DNA from: JAEUMD01 sp937950105
GTDB taxonomy: Bacteria; Pseudomonadota; Alphaproteobacteria; Rhizobiales; Hyphomicrobiaceae
Length of the DNA stretch: 19,084 nucleotides
Assembly: GCA_036821845.1 (NCBI GenBank)
Contig: DAISIT010000059.1
Coordinates: 1 to 19,084, forward strand
Direction of reading: 5' to 3'
Shown: positions 13,563 through 19,084 of the stretch, piece by piece
Layout of the letters: the number at the start of each line of letters is the position of its first letter
Position numbering within the stretch: the stretch's first letter is position 1
Position numbers and translations under genes: made by a program
Notes under the pieces: generated by a model
The model's input: only the letters and a program-made list of their open reading frames with translations
What the model was told of the DNA's origin: nothing
Databases searched by the model: none

Positions 13563-14267
13563 ATGGCAGATCGTGACGACTCGCGCCCGCTCACCGGCGT
13601 CGAGGCGAAGTTCATTGCGCTCGACCTCAAGAGCGTCGACAGCGACGGCGTCTTCGAGGGGTACGCCAGCGTCTTCGATCGCGAGGACCTCGGCCGCGAC
13701 GTGGTGGTGCGGGGTGCCTTCCGCGACAGTCTTGCGAGCCGGGGCGCGAACGGCGTGCGCATGCTGTTCCAGCACGATCCGGCGCAACCGATCGGCGTCT
13801 GGCAGACGCTCGAGGAAGACGCCAAGGGCCTCTACGCGCAAGGACGACTGATGCACGACGTAACGCGGGCGCGCGAGGTGATGTCGCTGATGAAGGCCGG
13901 CGCCATCGACGGGCTGTCGATCGGCTTTCGTGCGGTGAAGGCGAAGCGTGACGCGAGAAGCGGCGTCCGGCGCATCGAGAAAGTCGATCTATGGGAAATC
14001 TCGGTCGTCACGTTTCCGATGCTGCCGGATGCGCGCATCGCCAAGGGACGCGGGCGGCCGTTCGGACCCGGCACGCCGAGCGAACGCGACATCGAGCGTT
14101 GGCTGACGCGCGACGCCGGGCTGACACGGCGCGAGGCTCGCGCGCTGATGCGCGATGGATTGAAGGGCTGGCGCGCCTTGCGGGACGCGGGCACCGGCTC
14201 GGATGGCGATCGCGAACTGGCGAAGCGCATGCGCGAGGCTGCGCGCCGCCTGTCGAGCGATCGGTGA
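13563..14267 (+). CDS. HK97-type prohead protease (GTA g4)
   Basis: A 234-residue HK97-family prohead protease (peptidase family U35/S78), which trims the capsid protein and other head proteins during head maturation. The pattern DGVFEGYASVFDREDLGRDVVVRGAF is split here as DGVFEGYASVFDRED (28-42) and RDVVVRGAF (45-53). Likely catalytic residues are His71 in MLFQHDP and Ser119 in DGLSIGF, with Glu145 in DLWEISVVTFP. The C-terminal 70 residues are Arg-rich with an extra helical domain. ATG 13563 is preferred over the in-frame TTG at 13557; AGGA lies at 13547-13550. The capsid gene follows after 31 bases. This gene and all later head/tail genes appear intact. Confidence 0.9.
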   Translation: MADRDDSRPLTGVEAKFIALDLKSVDSDGVFEGYASVFDREDLGRDVVVRGAFRDSLASRGANGVRMLFQHDPAQPIGVWQTLEEDAKGLYAQGRLMHDVTRAREVMSLMKAGAIDGLSIGFRAVKAKRDARSGVRRIEKVDLWEISVVTFPMLPDARIAKGRGRPFGPGTPSERDIERWLTRDAGLTRREARALMRDGLKGWRALRDAGTGSDGDRELAKRMREAARRLSSDR

Positions 14268-14298
14268 CACAGTCAACAAGCGGAACAGGATCATACAC

Positions 14299-15516
14299 AT
14301 GTCCAACAGCGAAGATTACGAGACGAAGCACGCCGGCGGCGATGTCGCGAGCGCGTTCGACGAGTTCATGCGGGCGTTCGAAGAGTACAAGGACACCAAC
14401 GATCGACGGCTCGCCGAGATGGAGCGCCGGTCTGCCGACGTGGTGACCAGCGACAAGCTCGAGCGGCTCGATCGCGCGCTCGACACGCTCAGCGTGAAAT
14501 CGCAGCGGCTGCCGATCGGCGGTGGCGTCGCGCGATCTGGCGTCGCGACGCAGCACAAGTCCGCATTCGAAGGCTATGTGCGCAAAGGTGACACGGCGGC
14601 GCTGCGCGGGCTCGAGGCGAAGGCGCTGTCGGTCGGCTCCGATCCCGACGGCGGCTATCTGGTCCCCGACGAGACCGAGACGACCATCAATCGCGCGCTG
14701 AAGGACATTTCGCCGATCCGCGCAATCTCGGGCGTTCGCCAGGTGTCGGGCTCGGTCTACAAGCGGCCGTATGCGACCAGTGGCTTCGCCACGGGCTGGA
14801 TCGGTGAGACCGCGGCCCGCACGCAGACGACGACGCCTACGCTCGCCGAGCTTTCGTTCCCGACGATGGAGCTCTATGCGATGCCGGCGGCGACTGCGTC
14901 GCTGCTAGACGACAGCGCCGTCAATATCGACGAGTGGCTCGCCGAAGAGGTTCGCGTCGCCTTTGCCGAGCAGGAGGGCCTCGCCTTCGTCACCGGCGAT
15001 GGCGTCAACAAGCCCAAGGGCTTTCTCACCTACACGACGGTCGCCAACGCGAGCTGGACGTGGGGCAACATCGGCACCATCGCGACGGGTGTATCGGGCG
15101 CGTTTCCGGCCAGCAACCCCGGCGACAAGCTGATCGACCTCATCTACGCGGTGAAGTCCGGCTATCGCGCCAATGCGCATTTCGTCATGAACCGGGCGAC
15201 ACAGGCGCAAGTGCGCAAGATGAAGGATGGCGACGGTACCTACCTGTGGCAGCCGGCGAGTGATCCGGGCCAGTCGCCGACGCTACTCGGCTTCCCCGTA
15301 GCCGAGACCGAGAACATGCCGGACGTCGCGGCCAACTCGCTGTCGATCGCGTTCGGTGATTTCCGCCGCGGCTATCTGATCGTCGATCGCGTCGGCATCC
15401 GCGTGCTGCGCGATCCCTACAGCTCCAAGCCCTACGTGCTGTTCTACACGACCAAGCGCGTCGGCGGCGGCGTGCAGGACTTCGACGCCATCAAGCTGAT
15501 GAAGTTCGGAGTCTGA
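14299..15516 (+). CDS. HK97-fold major capsid protein (GTA g5)
   Basis: A 405-residue major capsid protein. Residues 1 to about 70 form a charged coiled coil (FDEFMRAFEEYKDTNDRRLA, then EMERR), the delta/scaffolding domain removed by the protease in this family. The mature domain begins near GSDPDGGYLVP (113-123) and includes PIRAISGVRQVSG, GFATGWIGETAAR, DEWLAEEVRVAFAEQEG, FVTGDGVNKPKGFL, LIDLIYAVKSGYRANAHFVMN and GFPVAETENMPDV, the usual order for GTA and lambdoid HK97-type capsids. ATG 14299 has AGGA at 14287-14290; the frame is open 32 codons further upstream into the protease gene. It is followed by a terminator-like hairpin, which would help make capsid the most abundant transcript. Confidence 0.95.
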   Translation: MSNSEDYETKHAGGDVASAFDEFMRAFEEYKDTNDRRLAEMERRSADVVTSDKLERLDRALDTLSVKSQRLPIGGGVARSGVATQHKSAFEGYVRKGDTAALRGLEAKALSVGSDPDGGYLVPDETETTINRALKDISPIRAISGVRQVSGSVYKRPYATSGFATGWIGETAARTQTTTPTLAELSFPTMELYAMPAATASLLDDSAVNIDEWLAEEVRVAFAEQEGLAFVTGDGVNKPKGFLTYTTVANASWTWGNIGTIATGVSGAFPASNPGDKLIDLIYAVKSGYRANAHFVMNRATQAQVRKMKDGDGTYLWQPASDPGQSPTLLGFPVAETENMPDVAANSLSIAFGDFRRGYLIVDRVGIRVLRDPYSSKPYVLFYTTKRVGGGVQDFDAIKLMKFGV

Positions 15517-15562
15517 CGAGGATTGCCCGCATGGGTTTCCTCCCGACCGTGCGGGTTTCCTG

Positions 15563-15600
15563 GCGCGGCTGTCCTTATCCCCGGGGCAGCCGCGCTTCTT
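15563..15600 (+). terminator. terminator-like hairpin between capsid and adaptor genes
   Basis: GCGCGGCTG (15563-15571) pairs perfectly with CAGCCGCGC (15587-15595) around a 15-base loop whose edges can add further pairs, followed by TTCTT. The tract is short in T but the stem is strong. It lies 47 bases after the capsid stop and before the adaptor gene. In Caulobacter, GafZ lets RNA polymerase read through terminators inside the GTA cluster, and a GafZ-like gene is present here. Confidence 0.55.
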
Positions 15601-15648
15601 ATTCTGATGTTGTCGAGGACGAGCCGTGGCATCGAGGGAATCGTGAAG

Positions 15649-16221
15649 ATGGCGCTGACGATGACGAGTGGACCGGCCATTGAGTCGGTGAGTCTGGACG
15701 ATGCGAAGGCACATCTACGGATCGATGGAAGCAGCGAGGATGCGCTCATCGCGAGCCTCATCCTGACGTCACGCCTGCACATCGAAGCCGCCCTCGGCCT
15801 GGCCCTTGTCCAGCAGAGTTGGCGACTGATCCTCGATGGTTGGCCAAGGGGCGGAGTGGTGCGCGTACCGCTGTCGCCGCTGACGAGCGTCGCCGAGGTG
15901 CGGGTAAAGAATGCCGACGGGCTGTTCGAAGCCGTGCCGTCCGCCGACTACGTCGTCGTCGTCGCAGGGCGGCCGCAGCGGCTGCTTGCAAAGAGCATCT
16001 GGCCGACACCCGGCGTTGCGGCGGCAGGTGTCGAGATCGACTTTACGGCCGGATATGGCAGCGCCGCGGAAGATGTGCCGGCGCCGATCCGCCAGGCACT
16101 GCTGCTGCTGATGGCTCATTGGTACGAGCACCGCGACCCGATCGAGATCGGCGCGCCGCAGACAAGCGTGCCGCATGCCGTCAACCGCTTGCTCAGCCCT
16201 TACCGCCCGGTGCGCGTGTGA
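15649..16221 (+). CDS. head-tail connector/adaptor protein (GTA g6)
   Basis: A 190-residue protein of the phage connector family that includes phiE125 gp8 and GTA g6, which docks under the portal and joins head to tail. It starts with SVSLDDAKAHLRIDGSSED, has EAALGLALVQQSWRLILDGW (53-72), PLSPLTSVAEVRV, a central beta region, IDFTAGYG and a C-terminal helix APIRQALLLLMAHWYEHRD. The open frame begins at 15523, but that extension runs through the terminator hairpin; ATG 15649 behind GAGGGAA is preferred, with ATG 15661 as an alternative. Its stop overlaps the next gene by one base (TGATG). Confidence 0.88.
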   Translation: MALTMTSGPAIESVSLDDAKAHLRIDGSSEDALIASLILTSRLHIEAALGLALVQQSWRLILDGWPRGGVVRVPLSPLTSVAEVRVKNADGLFEAVPSADYVVVVAGRPQRLLAKSIWPTPGVAAAGVEIDFTAGYGSAAEDVPAPIRQALLLLMAHWYEHRDPIEIGAPQTSVPHAVNRLLSPYRPVRV

Positions 16222-16547
16222 TGCAGATCCGGATCGGAGACTTGAGACATCGCCTGACGCTGGAGGTTGCTGCGCGCACCGATGACGACAGCGGTGGAGC
16301 GGTCGAGACGTGGATGCCAGCGGCAGAGGTATGGGCCGGTGTGCGACCGAACAGCGGCAGCGAGCGCGAACTCGCGGATCGCATCGCCGGTCGGGTGACA
16401 CACGAAGTTTGGATCCGTTACCGCACCGATGTGAAGACGGATATGCGCTTCACCGCAGTGGGCCGGGTCTTCGAGATTCGCGCCGTCATCGACGCCGACG
16501 AGCGCCGGCGCTTCCTGAAGTGCCTGTGCGAGGAGCGCGAGCTGTGA
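16221..16547 (+). CDS. head-tail joining protein, stopper (GTA g7)
   Basis: A 108-residue protein of the phage head-tail joining family (SPP1 gp16-like, GTA g7), which seals the head exit channel and bridges to the tail. Typical features: MQIRIGDLRHRLTLE at the start, DDSGGAVETWMPAAEVWAGV (24-43), ELADRIAGRVTHEVWIRYR and a C-terminal AVGRVFEIRAVIDADERRRF, then CEE. The length is normal. ATG overlaps the previous stop by one base, and its own stop overlaps a small GTG-started ORF, so these are tightly coupled. Confidence 0.88.
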   Translation: MQIRIGDLRHRLTLEVAARTDDDSGGAVETWMPAAEVWAGVRPNSGSERELADRIAGRVTHEVWIRYRTDVKTDMRFTAVGRVFEIRAVIDADERRRFLKCLCEEREL

Positions 16548-16738
16548 GGATCTATGCAGGCCTGTTGCAGCGGCGCAAGTGGAGCAACGTCACGATCGGC
16601 GCGCGCGCCATCGAACGCACACGCGAGTTGGCGCAGGAGCGCGCCTGGGAAAGACGCGCTGAGGCTGCAAGCCGACTTCCGGACCTGTCGGATAGACCTG
16701 ACCGAGAGGGACCCGCGACGAGTGGAGAGACGACATGA
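16544..16738 (+). CDS. small coupled ORF between stopper and tail terminator genes
   Basis: A 64-codon frame with GTG overlapping the g7 stop (GTGA) and TGA overlapping the next ATG (ATGA). The product, beginning MRIYAGLLQRRKWSNVTIGA, is basic and mostly helical, with RELAQERAWERRAEAAS in the middle and a Pro/Asp-rich tail. The exact overlap at both ends argues that it is translated and not just spacer. It is not part of the canonical RcGTA gene set that I recall. No family recognised. A longer frame over the same DNA is a shadow. Confidence 0.45.
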   Translation: MRIYAGLLQRRKWSNVTIGARAIERTRELAQERAWERRAEAASRLPDLSDRPDREGPATSGETT

Positions 16739-17145
16739 GCAGCGCGGCACTCGATCTCCAGAAGGCGCTCTACAGCAGACTGAAGCTGCATGCGCCGTTG
16801 TCGGCCATGCTCGGGGGCACGCGCATCTACGACGACGTTCCGCAGCGTGCCGAGCTTCCCTACATCACGTTCGGGCAGAGCCTGATGCGCGACTGGTCGA
16901 CCGCGACGGAGCGTGGTCACGAACACATCGTCACGTTGCACGTCTGGTCACGCGCCGCAGGCCGCAAGGAAGTTCACGAGATCATGGATGTCCTGGAGCA
17001 GCTTCTGCACGACCAGGCGCCTCCTCTCGCCGATCACCGCATCGTCAACCTGCGCCACGAATATTCGGATGCGCGCCGCGATCCCGACGGCGAACTTTAC
17101 CACGGTGTGGTCCGCTACCGCGTCGTCACCGAGCCTCTCGTGTGA
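16735..17145 (+). CDS. DUF3168 tail terminator protein (GTA g8)
   Basis: A 136-residue DUF3168 protein, the family that caps the head-proximal end of the tail tube and sets tail completion. Visible features: LDLQKALYSRLKLHAPLSAM near the start, GGTRIYDDVPQRAELPYITF (25-44), EHIVTLHVWSRAAGRKEVHE (61-80) and HRIVNLRHEYSDARRDPDGE, then LYHGVVRYRVVTEP. The length and order fit the family well. The ATG lies in an ATGA overlap with the preceding small ORF. The tail tube gene follows after 52 bases. Confidence 0.9.
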   Translation: MSSAALDLQKALYSRLKLHAPLSAMLGGTRIYDDVPQRAELPYITFGQSLMRDWSTATERGHEHIVTLHVWSRAAGRKEVHEIMDVLEQLLHDQAPPLADHRIVNLRHEYSDARRDPDGELYHGVVRYRVVTEPLV

Positions 17146-17197
17146 GCGCACGTTTCAACCCGTACAGCCTGAAAAGCTGTAACCAAAGAGAGTCCAA

Positions 17198-17611
17198 ATG
17201 GCGACACAGAAGGGCAAGGACCTGCTGCTCAAGGTCGATGGCGACGGCATCGGCACATACACGACGGTTGCCGGTTTGCGGTCGCGCTCGATCGCTTTCA
17301 ATACCGAGACGGTCGATGTGACCCATTCGGAATCCGCCGGCCATTGGCGCGAGTTGCTGGAGGGGGCGGGTGTCCGTTCGGCGCGCGTGACGGGCGCATG
17401 GATCTTCAAGGACGCGGAGTCGGACGAGATCGTTCGCAGCCTGTTTTTCAGCGGTTCGATCCGCCCGTGGCAGGTCGTCATTCCTGATTTCGGCACCGTC
17501 ACCGGCGCGATGCAGATCGCCTCGTTCGAACTGACCGGCCGGCATGACGGAGAACTCGCCTTCGAACTGTCGCTCGATAGCGCCGGTGCTCTCGTCTTCG
17601 TCGCCGCCTGA
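17198..17611 (+). CDS. major tail tube protein (GTA g9)
   Basis: A 137-residue major tail protein of the TP901-1/GTA g9 family, the repeating subunit of the tail tube. Key stretches are GKDLLLKVDGDGIGTYTTVA (5-24), GLRSRSIAFNTETVDVTHSE (25-44), WRELLEGAGVRSARVTGAWI and the C-terminal DGELAFELSLDSAGALVFVA. The start has AAAGAGAG about six bases upstream, a strong site fitting an abundant structural protein. Length is normal. Confidence 0.92.
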   Translation: MATQKGKDLLLKVDGDGIGTYTTVAGLRSRSIAFNTETVDVTHSESAGHWRELLEGAGVRSARVTGAWIFKDAESDEIVRSLFFSGSIRPWQVVIPDFGTVTGAMQIASFELTGRHDGELAFELSLDSAGALVFVAA

Positions 17612-17623
17612 CGGAGGATGACC

Positions 17624-18013
17624 ATGGCCAATCCACGGCGCGGTGAGATCGACGCGAATCTGAATGGGACGTCGTACAGGTTATGCTTGACGCTCGGTGC
17701 TCTTGCGGAACTTGAGGCGACGTTCGGCGACGAGGACATGCTGGCGCTGGCCATGCGATTCGAGAACGGGCGGATTTCGGCCCGTGATGCGGCATGCATC
17801 ATCGGTGCGGGCTTGCGTGGCGCCGGATACGACATCGCCGACACGGATGTCGCCCGCATGCGTGCCGATGGCGGTGCGGCAGGCTTCATCGATGTCGTGG
17901 CGCGTCTTCTGTCGGCGACATTCGCGGCAGACGAGCGAGCGGGCAAGGTCGAAAAGGTCGAGGCAAGGCGCGTGGAGGCTGAGAGCCATCGCCCTTTCCC
18001 TGGGACGACGTGA
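17624..18013 (+). CDS. tail tube chaperone-type protein (GTA g10)
   Basis: A 129-residue protein in the GTA g10 position, a family taken to be a tail assembly chaperone acting with the tape measure. It reads MANPRRGEIDANLNGTSYRL, then CLTLGALAELEATFGDEDML, the conserved N-terminal pattern, then GRISARDAACIIGAGLRGAG (47-66) and a helical C-terminus ending in charged residues. ATG 17624 is preferred because GGAGG (17613-17617) sits six bases before it; the ATG at 17618 would leave no spacing. Its stop overlaps the next ATG by one base. Confidence 0.85.
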   Translation: MANPRRGEIDANLNGTSYRLCLTLGALAELEATFGDEDMLALAMRFENGRISARDAACIIGAGLRGAGYDIADTDVARMRADGGAAGFIDVVARLLSATFAADERAGKVEKVEARRVEAESHRPFPGTT

Positions 18014-18186
18014 TGGCAGCGGGGCTCGGAATATTGCGTATCGAGCCGCGCGTGTTCTGGTCGATGACGCTGAGAGAGTTGGCCGCTGCGCTGCGCTGCC
18101 TCGGCAGCGGCGTGGATGAGCGACCGCCGTCGCGTCTGGACGTGGACAAGTTGATGCAACGCTATCCCGACGAGGTCAGCGGATGA
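18013..18186 (+). CDS. small tail assembly chaperone (GTA g10.1)
   Basis: A 57-residue ORF, starting MAAGLGILRIEPRVFWSMTL and continuing RELAAALRCLG, then RLDVDKLMQRYPDE. This is the pattern of the short phage tail assembly chaperones found between g10 and g11 in GTA clusters (rcc01693-like family). Both ends overlap neighbours (TGATG at the start; ATGA at the end), so it is translationally coupled. In many tail clusters such a protein coats the tape measure before tube assembly; here that role is inferred from family and place. Confidence 0.8.
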   Translation: MAAGLGILRIEPRVFWSMTLRELAAALRCLGSGVDERPPSRLDVDKLMQRYPDEVSG

Positions 18187-18767
18187 ATGACAACGACGAG
18201 CAGGAGTGGATCGTGCGCATCGGCGCCGATACGACGGAGTTGCAGCGCAGCCTGATCGACGCGGAGGCGATGGGGCGCAAGTTCGGAACGTCGCTCGTAA
18301 ACGCCTTCGAGGGCATCGCCATCAAGGGGCGTTCACTCGGTGATGTGCTGAAGTCTCTGGCGCTCAGTCTTTCGAGCATCGTGCTCAAGGCGACCCTGAA
18401 GCCGTTGGAACAGGGAATCGGCAATCTCTTGTCCGGGCTGGTCAGCGGAGGGCTCGGCTTTGCCAAAGGTGGCGTGTTTCAGCAGAGCATGCCGATGCCG
18501 TTCGCAAGCGGCGGCGTGATCCAGAGTCCTATCGGCTTTCCACTGGCCAACGGGAAGCTCGGCATCGCTGGCGAGCGCGGCGCAGAGGCCATCATGCCGC
18601 TGGCACGCGGAGCTGACGGCCGGCTCGGCGTAGTGGCCCAAGGTGGCGGCGGCATTGCGGTGACTATGAACGTGACGACCGCCGATGCGGAGAGCTTCCG
18701 GCGTTCCGAGAGCCAGGTGGCGGCGATGCTCGCACGCGCCGTGTCGTATGGACAACGCAATCTCTGA
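18183..18767 (+). CDS. short tail tape measure protein (GTA g11)
   Basis: A 194-residue protein with the features of the short GTA tape measure, which sets tail length. It starts DEQEWIVRIGADTTELQRSL (5-24), has a helical middle (IAIKGRSLGDVLKSLALSLS, then LKATLKPLEQGIGNLL), a Gly-rich central section (GLGFAKGGVFQQSMPMPFAS, GGVIQSPIGF), then GERGAEAIMPLARGADGRLG, which is the conserved end of tape measure proteins in this group, and a C-terminal VTMNVTTADAESFRRSESQV, then a helix. The size matches short-tailed siphovirus-like GTA particles. Confidence 0.88.
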   Translation: MNDNDEQEWIVRIGADTTELQRSLIDAEAMGRKFGTSLVNAFEGIAIKGRSLGDVLKSLALSLSSIVLKATLKPLEQGIGNLLSGLVSGGLGFAKGGVFQQSMPMPFASGGVIQSPIGFPLANGKLGIAGERGAEAIMPLARGADGRLGVVAQGGGGIAVTMNVTTADAESFRRSESQVAAMLARAVSYGQRNL

Positions 18768-18790
18768 TCCACGAGGCGCGAGGCGAGGTC

Positions 18791-19084
18791 ATGAGCTTTC
18801 ACGAGGTGCGTTTTCCGACGGCGATTTCGCGCGCTTCTCAGGGAGGTCCGGAGCGGCGCACGGATGTCGTCGTGCTCGGGTCGGGCTATGAGGAACGTAA
18901 CGCCCGCTGGGCGGATTCACGACGCAGCTATAATGCGGGCTATGGTGTCAGATCGCTCGACGATCTGCATGCGATCATCGCCTTCTTCGAGGAACGACGG
19001 GGGCGGCTTCACGCGTTCCGCTGGCGCGATCCGGCAGACTGGAAATCGTGTCCGCCTGAAGGTCAGCCGTCGGCCGTCGATCAG
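18791..19084 (+). CDS. DUF2460 distal tail protein, N-terminal part (GTA g12), cut by window end
   Basis: The first 98 codons of a DUF2460 protein (GTA g12), the distal tail component at the baseplate end. The sequence reads MSFHEVRFPTAISRASQGGP, then ERRTDVVVLGSGYEERNARW, then ADSRRSYNAGYGVRSLDDLH, with HAFRWRDPADWKSCP near the end; all of these are typical of the family N-terminus. GAGGCGAGG precedes the ATG. The gene is truncated by the window, not by a stop. Hub and peptidase genes would be expected to follow. Confidence 0.9.
   Translation, partial: MSFHEVRFPTAISRASQGGPERRTDVVVLGSGYEERNARWADSRRSYNAGYGVRSLDDLHAIIAFFEERRGRLHAFRWRDPADWKSCPPEGQPSAVDQ

Noticed and set aside
16554..17321. 255-codon plus-strand open frame overlapping g8 and g9
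   Set aside because: It overlaps the recognisable tail terminator and tail tube genes in another frame; Arg/Ser-rich shadow.

Overview
The window is GC-rich chromosomal DNA from an alphaproteobacterium, most likely of the order Hyphomicrobiales (Rhizobiales). This rests on small lineage-typical families (a DUF5330 protein, DUF1491, a DUF1254/DUF1214 pair), a DnaA-domain-IV/DUF6456 gene pair, and a gene transfer agent (GTA)-type cluster in the canonical order. The genus cannot be named from the sequence alone.

Positions 1-9210 are mostly housekeeping: a YbaK-type editing deacylase; a small conserved protein on the minus strand; the split GTA activator pair gafY-gafZ (1424-2724); sufE and a DUF5330 protein on the minus strand; a membrane-anchored peptidoglycan-binding protein; a DUF1491 protein; a 62-residue protein; then DUF1254-like, DUF1214 and a class A penicillin-binding protein on the minus strand. 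Two CtrA-like sites (3877, 5217) precede plus-strand genes here. A YcgN-type cysteine-cluster gene (9211-9678) precedes the GTA cluster.

From the AT-richer leader at 9679-9918 to the window end lies a head-and-tail cluster in Rhodobacter/Caulobacter GTA order: TerS, TerL, portal, protease, capsid, adaptor, stopper, tail terminator, tail tube, two tail chaperones, tape measure, and the start of the distal tail protein. The leader has an IHF-like site, a 9-bp direct repeat 90 bp apart and a sigma70-like promoter. A hairpin terminator lies between capsid and adaptor genes. In Caulobacter, GafY with IHF activates the GTA promoter and GafZ is an antiterminator, so both halves of that circuit may be visible here.

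The unusual part is 10412-13405. One 757-codon frame joins the terminase ATPase and the beginning of its nuclease to the C-terminal half of the portal. It then continues through a glycine-rich DGGQW linker into a nucleotidyltransferase-fold domain that looks like a polymorphic toxin, followed 15 bp later by a 102-residue probable immunity gene. A 14-bp repeat coding LDRDEK occurs in the portal tail and again, in the same frame and exactly 1200 bp later, just past the immunity gene, where a short portal-like tail resumes. The toxin-immunity pair thus looks like a cassette inserted into, or duplicated with, the portal tail. Two overlapping small ORFs follow (13057-13405), possibly a second, worn cassette. 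With the terminase C-terminus and portal N-terminus missing, DNA packaging by this element is doubtful as the sequence stands, unless the fusion is an assembly artefact.
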